7,710 nucleotides of DNA, from the NCBI GenBank assembly GCA_937885695.1, contig CALABP010000048.1:1-7710 (forward strand). The letters are read 5' to 3'. A program made the position numbers and the translations under genes. Below, piece by piece: positions 1-6,092 of this stretch. This DNA comes from DTU089 sp002440045 (GTDB lineage Bacteria; Bacillota; Clostridia; Oscillospirales; Acutalibacteraceae). The notes below the pieces were generated by a model, which worked only from the letters and a program-made list of their open reading frames with translations, made no database searches and had not been told where the DNA came from. Numbering within the stretch: position 1 is the first letter of the stretch; every line of letters starts with the position of its first letter.

Positions 1-138
1 AAAAATTTCCGGGCAGAGAGTTTGTTGTGGAAATAAAATTTTCATCATAATACGCATCTTTTCTGTTTTGCTCACCCCAACTCGCGTACCTTTGTACGCT
101 TCGGGGTTCGCAAAGATGAAAAATACGCGCACTCTGAG
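1..138. repeat. Repeat unit 1
   Basis: This unit begins with five A residues at the window edge and ends ACTCTGAG at 131-138. Its core hairpin spans 75-106 and its outer TTTGC/GCAAA arms extend it to 67-114. CATCTTT (55-61) can also pair with AAAGATG (112-118), and TTTTCATC (39-46) with GATGAAAA (115-122), so alternative larger folds compete with the outer stem. Confidence 0.85.
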
Positions 139-277
139 AAAAAATTTCCGGGCAGAGAGTTTGTTGTGGAAATAAAATTTTCATCATAATACGCGTCTTT
201 TCTGTTTTGCTCACCCCAACTCGCGTACCTTTGTACGCTTCGGGGCTTGTAAAAGCGCAAAATACGCGCACTCTGAG
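139..277. repeat. Repeat unit 2
   Basis: This 139-base unit is nearly identical to unit 1 up to the GGGG arm at 242-245; the one difference is a G at 195 where unit 1 has A at 56. The stretch after GGGG (246-262) diverges from units 1 and 3, which share GTTCGCAAAGATGAAA there. The core hairpin (CCCC 214-217, GCGTAC 223-228, GTACGC 233-238) is unchanged. Confidence 0.85.
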
Positions 278-452
278 AAAAAATTTCCGGGCAGTAAGTT
301 TGTGCTTGTTAAATAGTATTTTCAAGCCGTTGGTTTGTGAGTAACAGATAGTTTTTCATCATAATACGCGTCTTTTCTGTTTTGCTCACCCCAACTCGCG
401 TACATTTGTACGCTTCGGGGTTCGCAAAGATGAAAAATACGCGCACTCTGAG
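278..452. repeat. Repeat unit 3, expanded by 36 bases
   Basis: This unit is 175 bases long instead of 139. The additional and divergent sequence lies at about 295-350, between the CCGGGCAG start and TTTTTCATCATAATACGCG, where it matches the others again. The core hairpin is kept (CCCC 389-392, GCGTAC 398-403, GTACGC 408-413, GGGG 417-420). One loop base is changed to A at 404, which lets the inner stem lengthen by one pair. Its right flank matches unit 1, not unit 2. Confidence 0.85.
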
Positions 453-489
453 AAAAAATTTCCGGGCAGAGAGTTTGTTGACGAAATAA
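453..489. repeat. Partial fourth repeat unit (left part only)
   Basis: The first 28 bases (453-480) match the start of unit 2 exactly, and the next bases still resemble it (GAAATAA at 483-489). The unit then stops, with no hairpin following. This marks the right end of the array. Confidence 0.75.
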
Positions 490-654
490 TAGACTTATAA
501 GTTGGTAAGTTGAAGTCTGGATTTTATCAAAAAAATATGCTTTTTAAGGCAAAAGACACAAGCTCTGCGAGGAAAAACAGAATATTTGCGGCGGGGGACA
601 GGCGTTCCCCGTCTCATAAATAATTAATCAAATAATGTCAGCGAGGTAATTCCA
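481..654 (+). other. Non-coding leader between the repeat array and the SDR gene
   Basis: No plausible gene lies here. ACTTATAAGT at 493-502 is a perfect 10-base palindrome inside a weak AGACTT...AAGTCT dyad (491-496/513-518). GGGGA (594-598) can pair with TCCCC (606-610), but no T-run follows, so it is not a convincing terminator. A GAGGT Shine-Dalgarno site at 643-647 sits 7 bases before the ATG at 655. I find no -35/-10 pair with good consensus and spacing, so the promoter of the downstream gene is not placed. Confidence 0.5.
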
Positions 655-1653
655 ATGAGCGATAAAATAAGCCTTGTTACAGGCGCAACCGGTCACATAG
701 GGTTTGCTCTTTTAAAAGAGCTTGCCGATGCCGGTGAAAAAGTTCGTATTCTTATAAGAAAAGACAGCAAGCAGTTCGACGGTATTCCCTGTGAAAAGGT
801 ATACGGCGACGTTACCGACCTTGACGCGCTTGTTAAAGCGTTTGAGGGCGTAGATGTTGTTTATCACCTTGCGGGCATAATCGACATCAATGCGGACCAG
901 GAGGACATCATCTGGAACGTAAACGTCGGCGGCACAAAAAATGTTGTTGAAGCTTGCGAAAAATGCGGCGTAAGACGTCTTGTTTACGCTTCTTCCGTAG
1001 ACGCTTTCAAGCCCCTCCCCGGGAATCAGGTAATGCGCGAGGTTTCGCACTTTGAGCCTGACGAGCTTGACGGAACATATGCAAAAACAAAAGCAACTGC
1101 AACACAGTTTGTGCTTGACGAAGTAAAGGCGGGCAAAATCGACGCTGTTGTAACGCACCCCGGCGCCTGCATCGGACCTTATGACTTTAAGGTATCCAAC
1201 GTCGGCGAAATGGTAAGAATGGTTCTTAACGGCTTCTTCCCCGTTACAATGAGCTTCGGCGCATATAACTTTGTTGACGTGCGCGACGTTGCCCACGGCA
1301 TGCACCTTGCCGCCGAAAAAGGCAAAAAAGGCGAGTGCTACATTCTTTGCGGCGAACAGATTTCCGTTGACGGCTTCATTAAAGCAACCTGCAAGGCATG
1401 CGGCAAAAAGCCCCCTGTGCTTCCGCTTTCATACGGCTTTGCAAAGGCTGTTGCTCCGCTTGCCGAGGCATATTACAAGGCTGCGAAAAAGACTCCTCTT
1501 TTCACGCGCTATTCTATAAGAAAGCTTGTTTCAAACTGCAATTTCTCAATTGAAAAAGCAAGAAATGAACTCGGCTATTATCCCATGAGCGTTCAGCAGT
1601 CCGTTAACGATATGGTTAAATGGATTCGCGAAAACGAGCCGACAAAGAAATAA
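655..1653 (+). CDS. Extended short-chain dehydrogenase/reductase (NAD(P)-dependent epimerase/dehydratase family)
   Basis: This 332-residue cytoplasmic protein has a Rossmann fold for NAD(P) binding. Residues 8-16 read VTGATGHIG, the G-x-x-G-x-x-G dinucleotide motif. GDVTD at 51-55 and HLAG at 71-74 are typical of the family. YASS at 111-114 supplies the likely catalytic serine, and YAKTK at 142-146 supplies the Tyr142/Lys146 pair. FVDVRDVA (207-214) and the C-terminal KARNELGYYP (301-310) match the dihydroflavonol-reductase-like and 3-beta-HSD-like branch of extended SDRs, and the length is normal. The ATG at 655 is supported by GAGGT 7 bases upstream and by the placement of the nucleotide-binding motif. 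The substrate cannot be told from sequence: a nucleotide-sugar epimerase, an aldehyde/ketone reductase or a steroid-type dehydrogenase are all possible. The gene appears to stand alone, between the repeat array and convergent terminators. Confidence 0.9.
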   Translation: MSDKISLVTGATGHIGFALLKELADAGEKVRILIRKDSKQFDGIPCEKVYGDVTDLDALVKAFEGVDVVYHLAGIIDINADQEDIIWNVNVGGTKNVVEACEKCGVRRLVYASSVDAFKPLPGNQVMREVSHFEPDELDGTYAKTKATATQFVLDEVKAGKIDAVVTHPGACIGPYDFKVSNVGEMVRMVLNGFFPVTMSFGAYNFVDVRDVAHGMHLAAEKGKKGECYILCGEQISVDGFIKATCKACGKKPPVLPLSYGFAKAVAPLAEAYYKAAKKTPLFTRYSIRKLVSNCNFSIEKARNELGYYPMSVQQSVNDMVKWIRENEPTKK

Positions 1654-1660
1654 TCCTATT

Positions 1661-1697
1661 AAAAAACAGCTTGTGCCGTTACGGTACAAGCTGTTTG
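1661..1697 (+). terminator. Hairpin A: probable bidirectional intrinsic terminator
   Basis: AAACAGCTTGT (1664-1674) pairs with ACAAGCTGTTT (1686-1696), and CCG (1676-1678) with CGG (1682-1684), around a TTA loop. G1675 faces T1685, giving a 15-pair stem with one wobble. It begins 10 bases after the stop of the rightward SDR gene. Read leftward, the stem runs into six T residues (complement of 1661-1666), a proper terminator tail for the beta-galactosidase transcript. Read rightward, the tail is only the TTTGTTGTAT stretch. Confidence 0.8.
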
Positions 1698-1705
1698 TTG
1701 TATAA

Positions 1706-1744
1706 TGCATAAGAGAGTCAAATAGGATTCGACCCTCTTATGCA
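1706..1744 (-). terminator. Hairpin B: second long hairpin just after the beta-galactosidase stop
   Basis: TGCATAAGAG (1706-1715) and GTC (1717-1719) pair with GAC (1731-1733) and CTCTTATGCA (1735-1744) around an 11-base loop. The single off-Watson-Crick position (A1716 against C1734) becomes a G-U pair when transcribed leftward, so the fold is better in the lacZ direction, starting 8 bases after that stop codon. Neither side has a strong T-run, so this may be a 3'-end stabiliser or a dispersed palindromic element. Its loop contains AATAGGATT (1721-1729), the complement of 1652-1660. Confidence 0.55.
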
Positions 1745-1751
1745 ATAATTT

Positions 1752-4700
1752 TTAATCGAAATCAACGGGCTTTATAACAAAGCCGAACGAGAACGTTTTG
1801 TCTTTTAAAAGCCTTTTGTTTTCGGGCGTGTCGCGCTCTGTGCTTTCGCTTATCGCATTAAAACGCCAATCAAGGTTAAGGTATGTTTTGTGCTCGTTTA
1901 AAAGCTCAAAGTCATGCTTTGTGTCTGTAAGCGCCGGTGTGCTTATATGCGACGCGTTAAAGCTGAAGTCCTTCATATTATACGGCGTTACAAAAAGCCC
2001 GACCGAGCCTTTTTTGCCTATTTCAAGCTCACGCGTTTTATAGTGCGAGCCGTTTTCCTGCGGGCGGATATAGTGAATGAAATTATCCGTTACCGTGGTT
2101 TCAAACACGCCGTAACGCGCCGCTTCATATCTGTCGGGATATGTTTCGCCCGTGCCGCCCAAGCCGAAATAGCGAATTTCTTCGTTTTCTTCTTTTAAAG
2201 TAAGCTTAATTCCGAGGCGCGGCAAAAGCGGCAGGTTTTCTCGTATATTGCCCGACGCTTCAATTCTAAATGAGCCGTCGTTTAAGAACGTATAAATAAC
2301 CGTGCCTTTAAGAACTGGCGGGTTAGAAGGGCCGCCTACGGCGAAGCTTACATTGATGATTACAGACTCGTCATTTGCGGTAATATCGGTTTTGTAGGTT
2401 TTTTGCTTTGCGTGGTCAAAGTGGTTGTCAAACCATGCGTTTTTAGAGCCGCCGTTATATGTCGGTGCATGGAAAATATCAAATTCAAACGGTGCGTCCA
2501 AAAGCTCAACGCCGTCTTTTTTTATACTTGCAATTCTGCCGTAAGGATTATCGAAGGTGTATTCAATATCGCCGCATTTTATTGCTGTAAAGCGCTCACC
2601 CTTGTCACATATCAAGCTGTGCTTTTCTGTGGACTTTTTGGGCAATTCTGCGTTTGACTCAATTTCAAACTGCAAAAAACCCACTTCGTATCCCGCTTTT
2701 TGCCACAAAGTGTCTTTTCTTTGGCAAATGCTTACGGTAAGGAAATTATCGCCTGTAAAGGCAAACTCCTTTTCAGAAAACAGCGTGTAGCTCTTTTCCG
2801 AAAGCGGCTCAATATCAAGCTCTTCAACCTTGCCTTCGGCAAGAATTTTGCCTTTTTCGCTTAAAGTCCATTTTAAAGAAAGGTCAGAAAGGCTCGTGAA
2901 ATATCTGACGCTTTTAACTGTCAGCACGCCGTCATTATATGACCCGCGAAACGGCTCATAAACCTTTTTCATATCGTAATAACCGGGGCGCGGTGTGCGG
3001 TCGGGGAAAACGAGACCGTCAATACAGCAGATTGTGTTATTGGGAAAGTCGCCGAAATCGCCGCCGTAATAATAGCGGGGTTTGCCGTTTTCGTCGGGTA
3101 CGTTTACGGCGTGGTCGCAAAATTCCCAAATACAGCCGCCGCAGAAGCTGTCGTATTTATCGACAAGCCTCCAAAAGTCGTACACGTCGCCCGTGCTCAT
3201 AGAGCAAACGTATTCGCACATATTAAACGGCTTTGTGTATTTGTCGTTTTTAAGATAGCCTTCTATGTACTCGGTACCTGCATACATTCTGCTTTCAACG
3301 TCCGAAATATCCGAAAAATCCTCGCCCTCGGGCACAGCCTTAAATTCGAGGTGAGAGTTTTCATAGTGCACCAAAGCGTTTTTGTCTCTGCTTTTGATGT
3401 ATTCGCGCATTGCCCTGTGGTTTTTGCCGCAGCCGCTCTCGTTGCCGAGCGACCACATAATAACCGCGCCGTGGTTTTTGTCGCGTTCATAAAGTCTTGC
3501 GGCTCGGTCAACATACGCTTCGCGCCACTCGGGAATTTCCGAAAGAAGCGACCAACGCGTCCAATCCCAGTCGCCCTCGTTGTTGTAGCCCATACCGTGT
3601 GTTTCAATATCGGCTTCGTCTATGAAATAAAATCCCAAAGCTTCGGCAAGCTCATAAAAACGCGGGTCGTTGGGGTAGTGCGACGTTCTTATGGCGTTTA
3701 CATTTGCGCTTTTAAGACTTAAAAGGTCGCGCTTCATTTCAAAAAGCGTTACCGCATATCCGTTTTCGGCGGAAGAATCGTGGCGGTTTATGCCGCGAAG
3801 CTTTACAGCGCGGTTGTTTATGAAAAGCTTTTTGTCTTTAATAAACACCTTTCTTAAAGCAACTTTAAAGGGAATTATTTCATCCTCTACAGTTACAAAA
3901 AGAGTATAAAGGTAAGGCGTTTCGTCGTTCCACAAAAGGGGATTTTCGATTTTGATTTCAAAGCTTCCGTTTTCGCTTTCACCTTGCTTCAAAAGGTCGC
4001 CCGAGGGTGTTGCAAGCCCAAAAAGCACCGTGCATTTTTCAGAAAGCCTGCAGTTGATTTTAAGCGTTGCCAAAGTCAGGTTGTCGTTTATTTCCTGTTT
4101 TATTTCAATGTCGTTTGCTCTTATTTTGTTTCTTGAAAGAATATAGACCTCTCTGAAAATGCCCGAAAGCCTGAAAAAGTCCTGGTCCTCAAGATAAGAG
4201 CCGTCGCACCATTTGACGTTAAGCACTGTAATTCTGTTTTTGCCGGGCTTTAAAAAGCGCGAAATATCAAATTCGCTTGTGCAGTGGCTGACCTGACTGT
4301 AACCGACAAATTCACCGTTTACATAAAGATAAAAGCACGACGCAACGCCCTCAAAGGTAATGATGTTGTCGCGAAGAAGCATTTCGTCGCTCACAAAAAC
4401 GTCTTTAAAATATACGCCGCAGGGGTTGTCCTCGGGCACAAACGGCGGGTCTGTCGGGAACGGATACATAAGATTAGAATAAAGCGGCTTGTCATATTTG
4501 CCGATTTTGTAAAGCTGAAAGTTCCCTGGGACCTTCACTTCGTCTAAGCAGTCTGTGTTGTAATTCTCGCAAAACAAACTGTCCGTAACGTCTTCGTACG
4601 TGTCAAAATATTTAAAACGCCATTCACCGCAAAGATTGGTGAGATAATACGAGTTGTTTCTGTCGCCCGAAAGCGCGTCCTCAAGCGAATCGTAAGGAAT

Positions 4701-4772
4701 AAAGTATGCGCGCGGCTCAAGCGTGCCGACATGAAGCGTTTTAAGGTCTTTGTGATAAGCAGGTATTTTCAT
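1752..4772 (-). CDS. lacZ: Glycoside hydrolase family 2 beta-galactosidase (LacZ type)
   Basis: This 1006-residue enzyme (E. coli LacZ: 1023) is predicted to cleave terminal beta-galactosides such as lactose. It has no signal peptide, so it is cytoplasmic. Five-domain order: jelly-roll sugar-binding (about 35-215, with SYLEDQDFFRLSGIFR near 192-207), Ig-like (217-310), TIM barrel (312-605), second Ig-like (615-705), and C-terminal beta-sandwich (725-1000). Barrel motifs are RGINRHD (326-332), TSHYPND (363-369), DIETHGM (388-394) and WSLGNESG (440-447), with acid/base Glu445. The nucleophile is Glu520 in MCEY. By comparison with E. coli, His331, His365, Glu390, His392 and Trp549 are kept, but the loop after the nucleophile reads VCSMSTGD, two residues short and with Cys523 in place of the conserved His. 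AAAGGAG (4779-4785) precedes the ATG by 6 bases. It is the last gene of the nth-VanZ cluster. Some other beta-linked galactoside could be the true substrate. Confidence 0.92.
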   Translation of the reverse strand: MKIPAYHKDLKTLHVGTLEPRAYFIPYDSLEDALSGDRNNSYYLTNLCGEWRFKYFDTYEDVTDSLFCENYNTDCLDEVKVPGNFQLYKIGKYDKPLYSNLMYPFPTDPPFVPEDNPCGVYFKDVFVSDEMLLRDNIITFEGVASCFYLYVNGEFVGYSQVSHCTSEFDISRFLKPGKNRITVLNVKWCDGSYLEDQDFFRLSGIFREVYILSRNKIRANDIEIKQEINDNLTLATLKINCRLSEKCTVLFGLATPSGDLLKQGESENGSFEIKIENPLLWNDETPYLYTLFVTVEDEIIPFKVALRKVFIKDKKLFINNRAVKLRGINRHDSSAENGYAVTLFEMKRDLLSLKSANVNAIRTSHYPNDPRFYELAEALGFYFIDEADIETHGMGYNNEGDWDWTRWSLLSEIPEWREAYVDRAARLYERDKNHGAVIMWSLGNESGCGKNHRAMREYIKSRDKNALVHYENSHLEFKAVPEGEDFSDISDVESRMYAGTEYIEGYLKNDKYTKPFNMCEYVCSMSTGDVYDFWRLVDKYDSFCGGCIWEFCDHAVNVPDENGKPRYYYGGDFGDFPNNTICCIDGLVFPDRTPRPGYYDMKKVYEPFRGSYNDGVLTVKSVRYFTSLSDLSLKWTLSEKGKILAEGKVEELDIEPLSEKSYTLFSEKEFAFTGDNFLTVSICQRKDTLWQKAGYEVGFLQFEIESNAELPKKSTEKHSLICDKGERFTAIKCGDIEYTFDNPYGRIASIKKDGVELLDAPFEFDIFHAPTYNGGSKNAWFDNHFDHAKQKTYKTDITANDESVIINVSFAVGGPSNPPVLKGTVIYTFLNDGSFRIEASGNIRENLPLLPRLGIKLTLKEENEEIRYFGLGGTGETYPDRYEAARYGVFETTVTDNFIHYIRPQENGSHYKTRELEIGKKGSVGLFVTPYNMKDFSFNASHISTPALTDTKHDFELLNEHKTYLNLDWRFNAISESTERDTPENKRLLKDKTFSFGFVIKPVDFD

Positions 4773-4819
4773 AAAAAACTCCTTTAAGAAAGCATAAATC
4801 AGCCGATTAACGGCGTTAT

Positions 4820-5278
4820 TCAGACTTTCGCATTGTTTTTCTTTTTAACGATATACAGAATAAGCGTTATAAGCGCGCAAAACACGGCGCAGCCGAGCGC
4901 CGCACCCGAAAAATCCACGGCAAGGTCGGAAATCTGAAAAGCTCTGCCGTCAACAAAAATCTGATGCGTTTCGTCGCTTAAAGCGTAACCCCACGAAAGC
5001 GCGGCGGATATAATCGGTTTGAACTTGAAATAACGCGAATAAAAGAGATTGCAAAAAAGGAATCCCAAAAGTGCGTATTCGCAAAAATGCGCAAGCGTTC
5101 TTATAACCTCCTGCCCGGGAGAAATGCCGAGAAGCTTATAAATCAGTTCTATAACGCCGCCGCTCGTTTCAGAGGAGTCTGCGGCGGTTTGCGCCGAAAG
5201 ATAAAAAATGAGCCCGAGAAGAAAAAGTAACGCCGCAAGCGACAGCGCAAAATAAATATGCTTTGATTTTTCAGTCAT
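4820..5278 (-). CDS. VanZ-like integral membrane protein
   Basis: This small membrane protein of 152 residues has the VanZ-family pattern. A hydrophobic N-terminal segment (about 8-27) ends in FYLSAQ (25-30). It is followed by RTLAHFCEYALLG (60-72, with His64 and Glu67) leading into a second segment, a third at about 87-103, and ALSDETHQIFVDGRAF (99-114) with DLAVDFSGAALG (118-129) entering the last segment (122-144). A lysine-rich C-terminus follows. VanZ of Tn1546 gives low-level teicoplanin resistance, but most chromosomal relatives have no proven role, so no resistance should be inferred. I chose the ATG at 5278, not the upstream in-frame start at 5359, because the added 27 residues would lie inside nth and lack family features. 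The start overlaps the nth stop by 8 bases (5271-5278), suggesting translational coupling. A GGAG lies 12 bases upstream, rather far. Confidence 0.85.
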   Translation of the reverse strand: MTEKSKHIYFALSLAALLFLLGLIFYLSAQTAADSSETSGGVIELIYKLLGISPGQEVIRTLAHFCEYALLGFLFCNLFYSRYFKFKPIISAALSWGYALSDETHQIFVDGRAFQISDLAVDFSGAALGCAVFCALITLILYIVKKKNNAKV

Positions 5279-5924
5279 TTTTAAGTTTCGCTCCGTGTTT
5301 TTCAAATTCTTTGCAGCACTCTTTAAGACAGCACACGGCGCACTGCGGCCGCCTTGCAATGCATACTTTTCTGCCGTGGGTCACAACACGGTGGCAAAAC
5401 GCCGTGCTTTCTTCGGGCGGCAAAAGCTTTTTTAATTCAAGCTCTGTTTTTTTAGGGTCGCGCGTTGAAACCAGCCCCAAAAGATTTGAGATTCTTATAA
5501 GGTGCGTGTCGGCAACAACGGCGGGCTTTTTGTAAACGTCGCCGCAAATAAGGTTTGCGGTTTTTCTGCCGACCCCGGGGAGTTTTGTAAGCTCTTCTAC
5601 CGTGTCGGGCAAAACGCCGCCGTAAACATCTTTGAGCATTTTTGACATTTCGACAATATCGTTAGCCTTTGCCCTGAAAAAGCCGCACGAATGAATAAGC
5701 GCTTCAACGTCTTTAACGTCGGCTTCGCTCATTTCGTTTTCGGTCGGATATTTCTCAAAAAGCGCGGGCGTTATAAGGTTAACTCTTGCGTCGGTGCACT
5801 GCGCCGAAAGCCGCGTTGCGACAATAAGCTGAAACGGTGTTTTTGCATCGAGTGCGCAAGCGGCACCGGGATATTCTTTTTTTAAAGCTTCAACCGCATA
5901 AAGCGCACGTTCTTTTTTTGTCAA
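5271..5924 (-). CDS. nth: Endonuclease III (base-excision DNA glycosylase/AP lyase)
   Basis: The enzyme removes oxidised pyrimidines from DNA and nicks the abasic site. With the TTG start at 5924 the protein is 217 residues (E. coli Nth: 211). LSAQCTDARVN (39-49) is the conserved LSAQ-TD motif. LPGVGRKTAN (115-124) is the helix-hairpin-helix motif with the catalytic lysine Lys121, and VADTHLIR (137-144) carries the catalytic Asp139. The C-terminal cysteines 188, 195, 198 and 204 have the C-x6-C-x2-C-x5-C spacing of the [4Fe-4S] cluster. A longer in-frame version from a TTG at 5984 is possible, but it lacks a well-placed Shine-Dalgarno site and adds 20 residues foreign to the family. This is the first gene of the leftward cluster, and its stop overlaps the VanZ-like start. 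Confidence 0.93.
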   Translation of the reverse strand: MTKKERALYAVEALKKEYPGAACALDAKTPFQLIVATRLSAQCTDARVNLITPALFEKYPTENEMSEADVKDVEALIHSCGFFRAKANDIVEMSKMLKDVYGGVLPDTVEELTKLPGVGRKTANLICGDVYKKPAVVADTHLIRISNLLGLVSTRDPKKTELELKKLLPPEESTAFCHRVVTHGRKVCIARRPQCAVCCLKECCKEFEKHGAKLKND

Positions 5925-5931
5925 CCGAAAT

Positions 5932-5935
5932 CTCC
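5932..5935 (-). promoter_or_regulatory. Shine-Dalgarno site that fixes the nth start
   Basis: GGAG on the minus strand (within GGCGGAG) lies exactly 7 bases before the TTG at 5924. The alternative upstream TTG at 5984 has only AAAGCGG directly abutting it. This decides for the shorter, normal-length protein. Confidence 0.65.
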
Positions 5936-6006
5936 GCCTTTCGCCGTTTTCGCTTATTTTAGCATTTTCAACAAATATTTTCAACCGCTTTAAACAAAAG
6001 TTATAA

Positions 6007-6035
6007 ATTATATTTTTCTATTGAAATCCACCGCA
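6007..6035 (-). promoter_or_regulatory. Possible leftward promoter for the nth cluster
   Basis: The minus strand has a perfect TATAAT at 6012-6007. The -35 position at 17-base spacing (6030-6035) reads TGCGGT on that strand, which is poor. The predicted start would give a leader of about 75 bases before nth. The -35 region falls inside the spacer of the rightward promoter, so the two would overlap back to back. Confidence 0.35.
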
Positions 6036-6049
6036 TTTGGGTGTATACT
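6021..6049 (+). promoter_or_regulatory. Sigma-A-type promoter of the metallophosphoesterase gene
   Basis: TTGAAA (6021-6026) and TATACT (6044-6049) are separated by 17 bases, each one base away from consensus. Transcription would start near 6056, giving a short leader of about 37 bases. AGGAGG (6082-6087) lies 5 bases before the ATG at 6093. I see no clear operator in the leader. Confidence 0.7.
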
Positions 6050-6092
6050 CTAATTGTTAATTTTTCTTAATATTTTTTTGTAGGAGGCAACT

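Larger units (their letters stand above)
1..480. repeat. Tandem array of a 139-base structured intergenic repeat (3 units plus a partial fourth)
   Basis: The block starting with an A-run followed by TTTCCGGGCAG recurs with its TTT at 6, 145, 284 and 459, so the spacings are 139, 139 and 175 bases. Units 1 and 2 differ at one position between the TTT and the GGGG of the hairpin (about 100 bases). Every full unit carries the same hairpin: TTTGC/GCAAA outside in units 1 and 3, then CCCC/GGGG, then GCGTAC/GTACGC around a 4-base loop. In unit 1 these lie at 67-71/110-114, 75-78/103-106 and 84-89/94-99. The unit ends in ACTCTGAG, and CTCTG can pair with the CAGAG just past the next A-run, so most junctions (not unit 2/3) are also dyads. 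139 is not a multiple of 3, so the reading frame changes from unit to unit, which argues against a repeated protein domain. The array begins at the window edge and probably extends left. Its function is unknown: it could be a structured RNA, a dispersed intergenic element or a protein-binding array. Confidence 0.9.

Noticed and set aside
72..260. Minus-strand 62-codon open frame across repeat units 1 and 2
   Set aside because: It is built entirely from the intergenic repeat, reads the two units in different frames, and shows no protein-like features.
1..480. CRISPR array
   Set aside because: The repeating unit is 139-175 bases with no short repeat/unique spacer alternation and no cas genes nearby.
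594..610. Terminator or riboswitch in the SDR leader
   Set aside because: It is only a 5-pair stem with no T-run after it, and no conserved riboswitch core can be recognised.
712..1305. Minus-strand 197-codon open frame
   Set aside because: It is a shadow of the SDR gene, which has clear family motifs on the plus strand.
1706..1744. tRNA fragment, suggested by GGGTCGAATCC on the minus strand resembling a T-arm
   Set aside because: No acceptor, D or anticodon arms are present, and the sequence is fully explained by a palindromic hairpin.
3111..3722. Plus-strand 203-codon open frame
   Set aside because: It lies inside the beta-galactosidase barrel region on the opposite strand and has no recognisable domain or convincing ribosome binding site.
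5279..5359. Longer VanZ-like protein starting at 5359
   Set aside because: The extra 27 residues overlap nth, lack family similarity and have no better start signal than the ATG at 5278.
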